Below are positions 50,597 through 58,884 of a DNA stretch of 64,000 nt, one piece after another (within the stretch, counting starts at the first letter, position 1; the number at the start of each line of letters is the position of its first letter). Source of the stretch: Paractinoplanes bogorensis. Lineage in GTDB: Bacteria > Actinomycetota > Actinomycetes > Mycobacteriales > Micromonosporaceae. Location: positions 216,773 through 280,772 of the forward strand of contig NZ_JAHKKG010000015.1 of NCBI RefSeq assembly GCF_018829635.1, in the 5' to 3' direction. Both the position numbers and the translations under genes were made by a program. The notes under the pieces are model-generated. The model saw only the letters and a list, made by a program, of their open reading frames with translations. It was not told where the DNA came from and made no database searches.

Positions 50597-51268
50597 TCAG
50601 CGGTCTTTCACACTCACGCCCAGGGTCTGGGCCAGGGCGGCGGCCGACTCCATCAGCTGGGTGCTGTCGATGACCGCGCCGCGCAGCGACTCCCAGCCCT
50701 CGGCCACGTCGAGCGTGCGCGCGCCCCGGAAGTCGAGCTTCTTGACGGTCGCCTTGGTGAAGCGCGCCCGCCGGATCGACGAGCCCGGGAACGTGACGCC
50801 GGCCAGCGTGGCCTGACCGAAGTCGACCTCGGCCAGGTCGCAGTCGCGGAACTCGACGTCCTGCAGTCGCGAGCCGCGCAGGTTCAGGCTGTCGATCTTG
50901 CAGTTCCGCACGACGACGCGGCGCCACTGCGAGCCGTACGCCTGCACGCCCGCGAGAACCCCGTCCAGGATCGACACGTTCATCAGATCGGCCTCGGCCC
51001 AGCCCCCGCCGATCCAGCGGCTTCGTGAGATCCAGACGTCGTCGAGGCGTACGCGATCGAAGGAACCCCCGGTGAACGTGACCGAGGTGATCGCGCTCTC
51101 GGAGAACCGCGAGCCCCCCGCCTCGACCTCGTCGAACTCGGCGTTGTCGATGTGCACCTCGGTGTAGTCGCCGTCGCGTTCGAGCTCCTCGTCGAGCGGG
51201 CGCAGGAATTTCGCGTACGGGAGCGAACTGAGCTCCTGCACTTCTAAGCCTCGGGAGAAGTCGCCCAC
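50597..51268 (-). CDS. Pentapeptide repeat protein
   Basis: A 223-residue protein whose middle (about 40-180) is a right-handed quadrilateral beta-helix of pentapeptides with alternating Leu/Phe centres (for example AEFDEVEAGGSRF, LRGSRLQDVEFRDCDLAEVDF, ARFTKATVKKLDF). Such proteins range from DNA-gyrase-protecting DNA mimics to scaffolds; function here is unknown. The GTG start lies inside the 3' end of the small membrane peptide gene (25-base overlap), suggesting co-translation. Confidence 0.85.
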   Translation of the reverse strand: MGDFSRGLEVQELSSLPYAKFLRPLDEELERDGDYTEVHIDNAEFDEVEAGGSRFSESAITSVTFTGGSFDRVRLDDVWISRSRWIGGGWAEADLMNVSILDGVLAGVQAYGSQWRRVVVRNCKIDSLNLRGSRLQDVEFRDCDLAEVDFGQATLAGVTFPGSSIRRARFTKATVKKLDFRGARTLDVAEGWESLRGAVIDSTQLMESAAALAQTLGVSVKDR

Positions 51269-51435
51269 GGGCAGTCACTGTACGTGGGCGGCTCGACGAC
51301 GACGTAGGTCGCCGCGTCAGCCGAGGTGGTGGCCGCGGGAACGCTGTCGGCGGAGCTGATCGGCTCGATCGCGAAGAGCGCGGACAACCCGACGAGCACG
51401 GTGGCCGCGGCTAGTGCGGCGATCCTCAGCGGCAT
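51244..51435 (-). CDS. Small exported or membrane-anchored peptide
   Basis: A 63-residue protein beginning MPLRIAALAAATVLVGLSALFAIEP, a signal or anchor sequence, followed by about 35 polar residues ending SDCPWATSPEA. A good ribosome site (GGGGAAG) precedes the ATG. It overlaps the start of the pentapeptide-repeat gene, so both are one unit. No family recognised. Confidence 0.6.
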   Translation of the reverse strand: MPLRIAALAAATVLVGLSALFAIEPISSADSVPAATTSADAATYVVVEPPTYSDCPWATSPEA

Positions 51436-51500
51436 GGCTTCCCCCAGGTGGCTCGTGGGCCGAGCCTCCAATACTCCCACCTTCAACAAAATCCCGCTCG

Positions 51501-51560
51501 TTGACAAGTGGGGCACCCCTCCGGTTATCGTGGAGATGGAAACGGGGCGGTACCCCACTT
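51501..51560 (+). promoter_or_regulatory. Promoter with paired AAGTGGGG operators upstream of the SDR gene
   Basis: TTGACA at 51501-51506 is a -35 element. AAGTGGGGCACC (51506-51517) and, inverted, GGTACCCCACTT (51549-51560) flank the promoter. Inverted copies of the same 12-mer are typical of TetR-type control, and a TetR gene lies immediately downstream of the SDR. Confidence 0.55.
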
Positions 51561-51580
51561 CATTCTCAGGGAGCACAACG

Positions 51581-52537
51581 ATGAGCGAGCGCGTGGTTCT
51601 GGTGACGGGCGCCAGCAGCGGTTTCGGACGGTTGACGGTCGAGGCCCTGGCCCGCCGGGGGCACACCGTCTTCGCGGGCCTGCGGGACATCGCCGGACGA
51701 AACGCCCGGGCCGCGGCCGAATTGACCGGCTTCGTCGCCGGCCAGCCCGGCTTCGACGCCGACCGGCCCGGTGTCGTCGTCGGCCAGCCCGGCGAAGTCG
51801 TCGGCCGGCGCGATGACGGATTGCCGAGCGACGGCGGGCGGCTGCGGGTCGTCGAGATCGACGTCACCGACCAGAGCTCGGCCGACCGGGCCGTGACCGA
51901 GATCATGGCTGCCGCGGGCCGGATCGACGTGGTGGTGAACAACGCCGGGATGATCTTCCCTGGCCCGCTCGAGGCGTTCACGGCCGAGGAGGCGCAGCGT
52001 CAGTTCGACGTGAACGTGCTCGGCGCCCTGCGCGTCAACCGGGCCGCCCTCCCCCACCTGCGCGCCCGGGGCAACGGCCTGCTGATCCAGATCGGATCGG
52101 TCGCGGGCCTGGTCACCACCCCGTTCACCGGCCTCTACGCGGCGAGCAAGGCCGCGCTCGAGAGCCTGACCGAGGCCTGGCGGCACGAGCTCGCCCCGCA
52201 CGGGATCGAGTCGGTGATCATCGACGCGGCCTCCTACCCGACCAACATCGGGGTCAACGCCGCGATGCCGGCCGACCTGGAACGGCTCGGTGTCTACGCG
52301 GAGGCGTTCGGCGGCTTCACCAACGCGATCGTCGAGCGGTCGGCATCGGTCGGCGGAGACCCGCGTGAGGTGGCCGACGCGGTCGTCAAGCTGATCGAGG
52401 GCGGGGACCGTCCGGTGCGTACGGTCGTGGCGCCACCCGGCCAGTACGAGCCCCTGCAGGCCCTCAACCGCACGTCGGCCGAGACCGCCGAGCGGGTGGG
52501 CACGGCAATGGGTGTGGCGACGTACATGACCCACTAG
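51581..52537 (+). CDS. Short-chain dehydrogenase/reductase with inserted repeat
   Basis: A 318-residue SDR. The NAD(P) site is TGASSGFG (about 9-16), the structural NNAG is in VVVNNAGMIFPG, and the catalytic Ser-Tyr-Lys are in QIGSVAGL...YAASKAA. Substrate unknown. Between beta-2 and beta-3 (residues 50-84) is an extra segment of GFVAGQPG / GVVVGQPG / EVVGR repeats; ordinary SDRs pass directly to the VVEIDVTD strand. ATG 51581 follows AGGGAG. The TetR gene 12 bases downstream is probably its regulator. Confidence 0.88.
   Translation: MSERVVLVTGASSGFGRLTVEALARRGHTVFAGLRDIAGRNARAAAELTGFVAGQPGFDADRPGVVVGQPGEVVGRRDDGLPSDGGRLRVVEIDVTDQSSADRAVTEIMAAAGRIDVVVNNAGMIFPGPLEAFTAEEAQRQFDVNVLGALRVNRAALPHLRARGNGLLIQIGSVAGLVTTPFTGLYAASKAALESLTEAWRHELAPHGIESVIIDAASYPTNIGVNAAMPADLERLGVYAEAFGGFTNAIVERSASVGGDPREVADAVVKLIEGGDRPVRTVVAPPGQYEPLQALNRTSAETAERVGTAMGVATYMTH
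51728..51832 (+). repeat. In-frame repeat insert in the SDR gene
   Basis: Imperfect repeats of GTCGCCGGCCAGCCCGG-type sequence encoding G-x-V-x-G-Q-P-G motifs. Confidence 0.65.
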
Positions 52538-52548
52538 GCTTCCGGGGC

Positions 52549-53355
52549 GTGGGAGCCACCCGGCCGATGCGCGCCGACGCGCGGCGTAACTACGAACAGA
52601 TTCTCGCCGCCGCCGAGGCCGAGGTGGCCCGCGCCGGCGCCGATGCCTCGCTCGAAGAGATCGCCCGCCGGGCCGGCGTGGGCTCGGCCACGCTCCACCG
52701 GCATTTCCCGTCCCGGCAGTCGCTGCTCGAGGCCGTCTTCCACGATCGCGTGGTGGCCCTGTGCGACCGGGCCCACCAGCTCGCCGCGGCCGGGGACGAC
52801 CCGGGCCGGGCGCTGGCCGACTGGCTGCGCGAGCTCGCCGCCTACGGCGCCACCACCCGCGGGCTGGCCAAGTCGCTGCTAGGCGGCACACCGAGCGGAC
52901 CCAGCGGCACGCCAAACGGGCCCAGCGGCACGCCGAGCACGACAGCGAGCGGGCCCAGCAGCACGCCGAGCACGACAGCGGGCGGACCCGGCGGCACGCC
53001 CGGCACGACCGCGAACGGGCCCAGCAGCACGCCGAACACGACAGCGGGCGGACCCGGCGGCACGCCCGGCACGACCGCGAACGGGCCCAGCGGCACGCCG
53101 AACACGACCGCGAACGGGCCCGGCGGCTCCCCGAGCACGACAGCGAGCACCTGTGAGGCTCTCCTGGTCGAGGCCGGCGACGAGTTGCTGCGCCCGGCCC
53201 AGGCGGCCGGCGCGGTGCGCCCCGAGGTGACCATCGTCGACCTGCTCACGCTGGTCAACGCCGTCTCGCTGGCCACCGAGACCAGCCCCGACGCCGGCGC
53301 CGAGGCGGCCCGCCTGGCCACCCTGGCGCTCGACGGAGTGCGCCCTCGCCTCTAG
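52549..53355 (+). CDS. TetR-family regulator with a large Gly/Pro/Thr/Ser repeat insert
   Basis: A 268-residue TetR protein. The DNA-binding domain is normal (ADASLEEIARRAGVGSATLHRHFPSRQSLLEAVF, about 31-64). The ligand domain is interrupted after LAKSLLG (residue 112) by about 88 residues of repeated GPSSTPSTTAG-type 11-mers, and resumes at TCEALLVEAGDELLRPAQ (about 201). Without the insert the protein would be about 180 residues, the usual TetR length. It likely controls the SDR gene upstream through the AAGTGGGG sites. Whether the insert alters ligand response is unknown. Confidence 0.87.
   Translation: MGATRPMRADARRNYEQILAAAEAEVARAGADASLEEIARRAGVGSATLHRHFPSRQSLLEAVFHDRVVALCDRAHQLAAAGDDPGRALADWLRELAAYGATTRGLAKSLLGGTPSGPSGTPNGPSGTPSTTASGPSSTPSTTAGGPGGTPGTTANGPSSTPNTTAGGPGGTPGTTANGPSGTPNTTANGPGGSPSTTASTCEALLVEAGDELLRPAQAAGAVRPEVTIVDLLTLVNAVSLATETSPDAGAEAARLATLALDGVRPRL
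52882..53148 (+). repeat. 33-base coding minisatellite in the TetR gene
   Basis: About eight imperfect 33-base units encoding GP(S/G)(S/G)TP(S/N/G)TTA(G/N/S), with higher-order duplication (the GGPGGTPGTTANGP block occurs twice). All differences preserve the frame. Confidence 0.9.
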
Positions 53356-53365
53356 CGCGCTCGCA

Positions 53366-53422
53366 CCCCGCACCCTGAGCGCGCTCGCACTCCACGCCCC
53401 GCACCCTGAGCGCGCTCGCACT
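53366..53422. repeat. 31-base direct repeat after the TetR gene
   Basis: CCCCGCACCCTGAGCGCGCT and the following bases occur at 53366 and 53397, in the short gap between the TetR and rdgB genes. Confidence 0.8.
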
Positions 53423-53436
53423 CGTGAAACGCGCCT

Positions 53437-54051
53437 CTAGTTCGTGACCTCGCGAGCGATCACCTTGGACAGCTCGCGGAACGCCTTGCCCCGGTGGCTG
53501 ATCGCGTCTTTCTCGGTCGGCGCGAGCTCGGCGTTGGTGCGTTCCTGACCGTCGCCCAGGAAGATCGGGTCGTAGCCGAACCCGCCCTCGCCCCGGCGCG
53601 CCCGCAGGATGCGGCCCGCCTGCCGGCCCTCGACCAGATGCTCACGGCCGTTGGGCAGCACCAGCGCGGCCGCGCAGACGAAGGCGCCGCCCCGCTGCTC
53701 GTCGGCCACGTCGGAGATCTGGGCCAGCACCAGGTCGAGGTTGGCGTCGTCGTTGCCGTGGCCGCCCGACCACCGGGCGCTGAACACGCCCGGCATGCCG
53801 TTGAGCGCGTCGACCGCGAGCCCCGAGTCGTCGGCCACCGTGGGCAGGCCGGTGCGCTTGGCCCCCTCGCGCGCCTTGATCAGCGCGTTTTCCCCGAAGG
53901 TGAGCCCGGTCTCGGGCACGTCGGGGTAGCCCTCGAATTCGGCCAGTCCGACCAGCTCGATGCGGTTGGCCCCGAGCGACACGTCGAGGATCCGCTGGAG
54001 CTCGACCAGCTTCTTCTTGTTCGCCGTGGCGAGCAGCAGCCGGGCGCTCAC
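53437..54051 (-). CDS. rdgB: XTP/dITP pyrophosphatase (RdgB/HAM1)
   Basis: A 204-residue house-cleaning enzyme hydrolysing ITP, dITP and XTP to the monophosphates. Substrate motifs are visible: LLATANKKKLVELQRIL, TFGENALIKAREGAKRTGLPTVADDSGLAVDAL, and GGFGYDPIFLGDG and SHRGKAFREL. It overlaps rph by four bases, the same rph-rdgB order as Rv1340-Rv1341 in M. tuberculosis. Confidence 0.95.
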   Translation of the reverse strand: MSARLLLATANKKKLVELQRILDVSLGANRIELVGLAEFEGYPDVPETGLTFGENALIKAREGAKRTGLPTVADDSGLAVDALNGMPGVFSARWSGGHGNDDANLDLVLAQISDVADEQRGGAFVCAAALVLPNGREHLVEGRQAGRILRARRGEGGFGYDPIFLGDGQERTNAELAPTEKDAISHRGKAFRELSKVIAREVTN

Positions 54052-54776
54052 GACGCCAGCGCCTTCTGCTGGGCGGCGGCCAGGTCGGTGCAGCCGGCGA
54101 GCGCGAGGTCGAGCAGGGCGTCCATCTGGTCGCGGCGGAACACGCCATTTTCACCGGTGCCCTGCACCTCGACGAAGTCGCCGTCGCCGGTGCACACCAC
54201 GTTCATGTCGACCTCGGCGTCGACGTCCTCGAGATACATCAGGTCGAGCCGGGGCTCGCCGTCGATGATCCCGACGCTGACGGCCTGGATCGAGCGGTGC
54301 ATGACGGCGTCGACCTTGCCGGCCAGCGACTTGCGCCCGGCCAGCCAGGTGACCGCGTCGTGCAGGGCGACGTAGGCCCCGGTGATCGCGGCCGTGCGGG
54401 TGCCGCCGTCGGCCTGCAGCACGTCACAGTCGAGGACAACCGAGTTTTCGCCCAGCGCCTTGAGGTCGATGCAGGCCCGCAGGCTGCGGCCGATCAGGCG
54501 GGAGATCTCCTGGGTGCGGCCGCCGACCTTGCCCTTGACGCTCTCGCGGTCGCCGCGGGTGTTCGTCGCGCGGGGCAGCATCGCGTATTCGGCGGTGACC
54601 CAGCCGAGGCCGGACCCCTTGCGCCAGCGCGGGACACCCTCGGTGACGCTCGCCGTGCAGAGCACTCGCGTGTTGCCGAACTCGACGAGCACCGACCCCT
54701 CGGGGTGGATGCTCCAGTGCCGAGAGAGGGTCACCGGTCGCAGTTGGTCGGCCGAGCGGCCGTCGGGGCGTGCCAT
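54048..54776 (-). CDS. rph: Ribonuclease PH
   Basis: A 242-residue phosphorolytic 3'-5' exoribonuclease that trims tRNA 3' ends. Motifs include GSVLVEFGNTRVLCTASV, GWVTAEYAMLPRATNTR, QEISRLIGRSLRACID, and QADGGTRTAAITGAYVAL. Length is typical. It overlaps the downstream rdgB by ATGA-type coupling. Confidence 0.96.
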   Translation of the reverse strand: MARPDGRSADQLRPVTLSRHWSIHPEGSVLVEFGNTRVLCTASVTEGVPRWRKGSGLGWVTAEYAMLPRATNTRGDRESVKGKVGGRTQEISRLIGRSLRACIDLKALGENSVVLDCDVLQADGGTRTAAITGAYVALHDAVTWLAGRKSLAGKVDAVMHRSIQAVSVGIIDGEPRLDLMYLEDVDAEVDMNVVCTGDGDFVEVQGTGENGVFRRDQMDALLDLALAGCTDLAAAQQKALAS

Positions 54777-54854
54777 GGGAGAACCTTATTAGGCCCGGCC
54801 ACGGACCGCTGCGCCCGCCCCACTGCCTGTGGACAACCGCGAACTGTGGATAAC

Positions 54855-56039
54855 TCAGCCGAGCGTCGGACCGGCGGGCCGGGGCACGGCCGGGCGCAGC
54901 ACGGCGGTGGGTCGCTGACGACCGGCCAGGGCCACCTCGGGCAGCGCGCCGTGCGCCCGCAGGAAGCCGTCGACTGCCTGCGGCCAGCCGAAATGCTCGG
55001 CCCGGGCGCGGGCGGCGGCCCGGCGCTCGGGCTCCGGACGCTCCATCAGTTCGCGGACGCCGGCGGCGAAGCCCTCGCCGGTGCCCGGCACCGCGACCCC
55101 GGCGTCGCCCACGACCTCGGGCAGGGCGCTGGTCTCGTTGACCACGACCGGGGTGCCGCAGGCGAGCGCCTCGAGCGCGGTCATGCCGAACGTCTCGACC
55201 GGGCCCGGGGCCAGCACGACGTCGGCCGTGGCGAGCAGGGCGGCCATCACCCGGCGGTCGGCGATGTGGCCGGTGAAGCGGACCGGCAGGCGGGCCGCAC
55301 GATAGGCCAGCGCGGCCCGCCGTACGCCGTCTCCGGCCACCGCGAGCACCGCGGGCACCTTGTCGTTGCGCAGCACGCCGATCGTGTCCACGGCCAGCTC
55401 AGGCCTTTTCTGGCCGGAGAGCCGGCTGGCGAAGGCGATCAGCAGCTCGCCGGGCCGGGCGTAGCGCTCGCGGATGCTCTCGTCGAACCGGGCCGGGTGG
55501 AACTCGTCGAGGTCGACGCCGAGCGGCACCTCGGTCAGGTTGGGCACGCCCAGGCGGCGGAACTCGGCCGCGGCGAACGAGGTGGTGCAGATGATCTGGT
55601 CGAAGAACTCGGCCGTGCGCAGGTTGAACTTGTCGGCCACGGCGTCCCGCTTGGGTACGCCCCAGACACCGAGCAGCCCGGCCAGGCTCTCGTGCGACAC
55701 CATCATCGAGCCGACCCCACGGCTGCGGGCCCAGCCGCCGGTCCAGCGCAGGCTGGTGCGGTCGGAAACCTCGAGACGGTCGGGCTCCAGCTCGTCGAGC
55801 AGCTGGGTGAGTTCCCGGCGTCCGGTCATCACGCGATATCCGCCCGTACGCGGGAGGGGCGCGCTGGGCAGGGTGATCACGCGGCCCTGCGAGGTCATCT
55901 TGTCGGAGCGCTGACGTCCGGGAACGATCAGGACAGCTTCGTGCCCGGCCTGCTGATAGCCCTCACCGAGATTACGGAGAGCTGTCCGCAGGCCACCCGA
56001 ATGGGTTGTCACGAAGTTGGCCAGACGAACGATGCGCAT
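54855..56039 (-). CDS. GT4-family glycosyltransferase
   Basis: A 394-residue GT-B fold transferase. The N-terminal domain has THSGGLRTALRNLGEGYQQAGHE; the C-terminal donor domain has ASRLSGQKRPELAVDTI and the GT4 EX7E motif in PVETFGMTALEALACGTPVVV. Relatives include PimB-like mannosyltransferases, so it probably adds mannose or glucose to a lipid or glycan. ATG follows GGAG. It sits between the Rv1339-like gene and rph, an insertion relative to the mycobacterial order. Confidence 0.88.
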   Translation of the reverse strand: MRIVRLANFVTTHSGGLRTALRNLGEGYQQAGHEAVLIVPGRQRSDKMTSQGRVITLPSAPLPRTGGYRVMTGRRELTQLLDELEPDRLEVSDRTSLRWTGGWARSRGVGSMMVSHESLAGLLGVWGVPKRDAVADKFNLRTAEFFDQIICTTSFAAAEFRRLGVPNLTEVPLGVDLDEFHPARFDESIRERYARPGELLIAFASRLSGQKRPELAVDTIGVLRNDKVPAVLAVAGDGVRRAALAYRAARLPVRFTGHIADRRVMAALLATADVVLAPGPVETFGMTALEALACGTPVVVNETSALPEVVGDAGVAVPGTGEGFAAGVRELMERPEPERRAAARARAEHFGWPQAVDGFLRAHGALPEVALAGRQRPTAVLRPAVPRPAGPTLG

Positions 56040-56109
56040 CCAACAACTCCAAGATCACGATCCGCTGGTGCTCCCGCGCTCTGACCGTGCCCCCGCCCCG
56101 GTCCAGGGC

Positions 56110-56856
56110 CTAGAGATCGTAGCGGGCACCTGGGCGCACGACCTCAACCGGTCCCGCAAACGCGGCCACGGCGGCATCCACAATAGATGCCTCGCTGACC
56201 CACGCGGGGACCAGATGGGTCAGCAACAGTTTGCCCACATCCGCCTTGGTCGCCGCCTCACCCGCCTCACCACCCGTGAGGTGCAGGCCAGGGGGGTTGT
56301 CGGCGCCGTCGAGGTAACTGGCCTCACACAGAAACAAATCCGCGCCGGCGGCGAGTCGCAGCAGCGGTTCGCAGGGCGCGGTGTCCGAGGAGTACGCCAG
56401 CACCCGTCCACCCTGCTCGATCCGTACGCCATAGGTCTCGATCGGATGGTTGACCCGGTCGACCGTGATCGTGAAGGGACCGATCGGGAACGTGCCCGGC
56501 TGCAGGCCGTAGAACGTGTAGACGTCATCGACCGGCTCGTTGTCCTGGCTGTACGCGGCGGAGATGCGCTCGGCCGCGCCCAGGGGCGCGTAGACCGGCA
56601 CCGGCGGCTGCGGACCGGACGGGTCGTAGCGACGGACGACGATGTAGGTGCACGCGTCGAGCATGTGATCGCAGTGCAGATGCGTGAGGATGATCGCGTC
56701 GATCTTGTTCAGGTCGGAGTAACGCTGCAGCGCGGACAGCGAACCCGAGCCGAAATCGATCAGCAGCCGGAAGCCCTCAGCCTCGACGAGATAGGCGGAA
56801 CAAGCCGACTCGGGGCCGGGAAAACTGCCGGCACAGCCGAGAACGGTCAGTCGCAT
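56110..56856 (-). CDS. Metallo-beta-lactamase-fold phosphodiesterase (Rv1339-like)
   Basis: A 248-residue enzyme with the metal site THLHCDHM (Zn ligands), LGCAGSFPGPESACSAYLV at the N-terminus, SSDTAP with the bridging Asp and LLLTHLVP with the final His. It resembles M. tuberculosis Rv1339, an atypical cAMP phosphodiesterase lying directly upstream of rph; here it is separated from rph only by the GT4 gene. ATG follows AAAGGGA. cAMP hydrolysis is inferred from that similarity and context. Confidence 0.85.
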   Translation of the reverse strand: MRLTVLGCAGSFPGPESACSAYLVEAEGFRLLIDFGSGSLSALQRYSDLNKIDAIILTHLHCDHMLDACTYIVVRRYDPSGPQPPVPVYAPLGAAERISAAYSQDNEPVDDVYTFYGLQPGTFPIGPFTITVDRVNHPIETYGVRIEQGGRVLAYSSDTAPCEPLLRLAAGADLFLCEASYLDGADNPPGLHLTGGEAGEAATKADVGKLLLTHLVPAWVSEASIVDAAVAAFAGPVEVVRPGARYDL

Positions 56857-56986
56857 GCGGGTCCCTTTGGCTCACGCTGGGTCGAACACGCCCCGCCCGA
56901 CCGGTCCGTGCTGACATCCTCAGACCAGTCAATCACGGAGCGAAGCGTACGCCGGGACCTGCGCGCCATGTAAACGTCTGATCGAT

Positions 56987-57004
56987 TTGTCGCTAAATCG
57001 ACAA
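56987..57004. promoter_or_regulatory. Palindromic operator candidate
   Basis: TTGTCG-CTAAAT-CGACAA, an 18-base perfect-arm palindrome between the divergent MBL and membrane-protein genes. Regulator unknown. Confidence 0.45.
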
Positions 57005-57117
57005 CGTACATCACACCGCCCGTGACCTCGGCCATTAGCGCAATTCCCGTTACGTCCGGTGAGTCGTTTGCGTTGCACAAAGTGAGGACTTCTGAGGACC
57101 AAACAGGCGGGGGCAAC

Positions 57118-57528
57118 GTGACCACGGTCGAGAAGGACCGCACCACGCGTACCGAGGCGGCGGCGATCATGCCGTTCGGTGGCTGGGAGAGTACACCGAC
57201 CGGGGCGGGATCACCGGACGACGAAACACTTTTCCGATTTCCGGCCCCGGACGATCCGGCGCCCAGCACCGCGCGGGTCCTCGCGATGGCGCTCTGGGCG
57301 GCCGGACTCGGCCTCACCGCGATCGGCGTCGGTATTACCGCATTCGTCACCGTCTTCGGCGGCGCGGCATTCTGGTTCGTGCCGACTCTCGCCCTATTCG
57401 GGTTGATGAGCGTGGGATTGGCGGTGGGCGCATTCCTGTCGATCCACCGCCCGTTCCTGCCGTGGCTGCTTCTGGTGTGCTCCACCGGCCCACTCGCCAT
57501 CGACGTGCTGATCGCCGCGCTCTATTAG
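57118..57528 (+). CDS. Membrane protein of unknown function with three hydrophobic helices
   Basis: A 136-residue protein: a polar N-terminal region (about 1-58) followed by three transmembrane helices. GTG 57118 is preferred because GGGGG precedes it and earlier codons in the frame (from 57022) are A/T-richer and lack a ribosome site. Convergent with cysM. Family not recognised. Confidence 0.7.
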   Translation: MTTVEKDRTTRTEAAAIMPFGGWESTPTGAGSPDDETLFRFPAPDDPAPSTARVLAMALWAAGLGLTAIGVGITAFVTVFGGAAFWFVPTLALFGLMSVGLAVGAFLSIHRPFLPWLLLVCSTGPLAIDVLIAALY

Positions 57529-57535
57529 CCGGCGC

Positions 57536-58501
57536 TCAGGCCCACAACTGCCCTTCGAGGGCTTCCTCGGCGTCGTTCAGGGTGCCGCCGTAGGCACCGG
57601 TCGACAGGTACTTCCAGCCGCCGTCGGCGATCACGAAGGCCACGTCGGCCCGCCGGCCGGCCTTGACCGCCTCGTGCGCCACGGCCAGCGCGGCGTGCAG
57701 GATCGCGCCGCTGGAGAACCCGGCGAAGATGCCCTCGACCTCGACCAGCTGGCGGGTGCGGAGCACGGCGTCACGGGTGCCGACCGAGAACCGGCGGTCG
57801 AGCACCGTGGCGTCGTACAGCTCGGGCACGTAGCCCTCGTCGATGTTGCGCAGCCCGTAGACCAGCTCGCCGTAACGCGGCTCGGCGGCGATGATCTGGA
57901 TGCCGTCGACCTTCTCCTTGAGGAAGCGGCCGGTGCCCATCAGCGTGCCGGTGGTGCCCAGGCCGGCCACGAAGTGCGTGATGGTCGGCAGGTCGTGCAG
58001 CAGCTCGGGACCGGTGGTCTCGTAGTGCGCGCGGGCGTTGGCCGGGTTGCCGTACTGGAACAGCATCTTCCAGTCCGGATGCTCGGCCGCGATCTGCTTG
58101 GCGGTGGCCACGGCCTGGTTGGAGCCGCCCGCGGCCGGCGAGAAGATGATCTCGGCGCCGTACATGCGCAGCAGCTGGACGCGCTCGGCCGACACGTTCT
58201 CCGGCATCACGCAGACGATGCGATAGCCACGCAGTTTGGCCACCATGGCCAGGGCGATGCCGGTGTTGCCGCTGGTCGGCTCGAGGATGGTGTCGCCCGG
58301 GTGCAGGTGGCCCGACTCCTCGGCCTCGCGCACCATGAAGAGCGCCGGCCGGTCCTTGATGCTGCCGGTCGGATTGCGGTCCTCGAGTTTGGCCCAGAGG
58401 CGCACCGCCGGTGCCCCTTCGGGCACCGTCGGCGACAGGCGGGGCAGGCCGACGAGCGGCGTGCCCCCACACGCGTCCAGCAGGCTCTCGTAGCGAGCCA
58501 C
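57536..58501 (-). CDS. cysM: O-phosphoserine sulfhydrylase / cysteine synthase CysM
   Basis: A 321-residue PLP enzyme that uses thiocarboxylated CysO as sulfur donor to make cysteine from O-phosphoserine. The PLP lysine is in NPTGSIKDRPALFM, with EPTSGNTGIALAM, QYGNPANARAHY, and the ending STGAYGGTLNDAEEALEGQLWA matching mycobacterial CysM. GTG 58501 gives the usual start ARYESLLDACGGTPLVG and lies 4 bases after the cysO stop; the frame extends upstream inside cysO without homology. Confidence 0.95.
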   Translation of the reverse strand: MARYESLLDACGGTPLVGLPRLSPTVPEGAPAVRLWAKLEDRNPTGSIKDRPALFMVREAEESGHLHPGDTILEPTSGNTGIALAMVAKLRGYRIVCVMPENVSAERVQLLRMYGAEIIFSPAAGGSNQAVATAKQIAAEHPDWKMLFQYGNPANARAHYETTGPELLHDLPTITHFVAGLGTTGTLMGTGRFLKEKVDGIQIIAAEPRYGELVYGLRNIDEGYVPELYDATVLDRRFSVGTRDAVLRTRQLVEVEGIFAGFSSGAILHAALAVAHEAVKAGRRADVAFVIADGGWKYLSTGAYGGTLNDAEEALEGQLWA

Positions 58502-58505
58502 GACG

Positions 58506-58820
58506 TCAGCGTCCGAGAATCGCTGCCGCGGCCGCGAAGCCCAGCGCGCCACCGGCCACGGCCGGGAGGATGGTGACCGAGTCACCGTCGCTGAGCTTGG
58601 CCTCGAGCGCGCCGAGGAAGCGGACGTCCTCGTCGTTGACGTAGATGTTGACGAACTTGTGCAGTCCGCCCTCGGGGGTGATGAGACGCCCCTTGAAGCC
58701 GTTGTGCTTGGCGTCCAGGTCGTCGATCAGCGCGCTCAGCGTTTCGCCGGCACCCTCGACGATCTTGGCGCCGCCGGTGTAGCTGCGCAGGATGGTGGGA
58801 ACGCGGACTTCGATAGCCAT
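58506..58820 (-). CDS. cysO: Sulfur-carrier protein CysO with C-terminal extension
   Basis: A 104-residue ubiquitin-like sulfur carrier. The core (VRVPTILRSYTGG, FVNIYVNDEDVRFLG, DGDSVTILPAVAGG) aligns with M. tuberculosis CysO, which ends at the diglycine that is thiocarboxylated. Here the frame continues 13 residues past Gly-Gly (ALGFAAAAAILGR) before TGA. The tail must be removed to expose the glycine, and the JAMM peptidase Mec encoded just upstream is the natural candidate. ATG follows AGGAG. Confidence 0.92.
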   Translation of the reverse strand: MAIEVRVPTILRSYTGGAKIVEGAGETLSALIDDLDAKHNGFKGRLITPEGGLHKFVNIYVNDEDVRFLGALEAKLSDGDSVTILPAVAGGALGFAAAAAILGR

Positions 58821-58884
58821 GACGGTGAATGCTCCTGAAGGAAGGTCGAACTGAGGGCAGGGTCTTCTGATGGGTCGAATGTCC

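Noticed and set aside
52882..53148. Repeat in TetR considered as CRISPR or an assembly artefact
   Set aside because: Units are in frame, without spacers, with conserved TetR sequence on both sides. An assembly artefact cannot be excluded without reads, but the imperfect units argue against simple duplication error.
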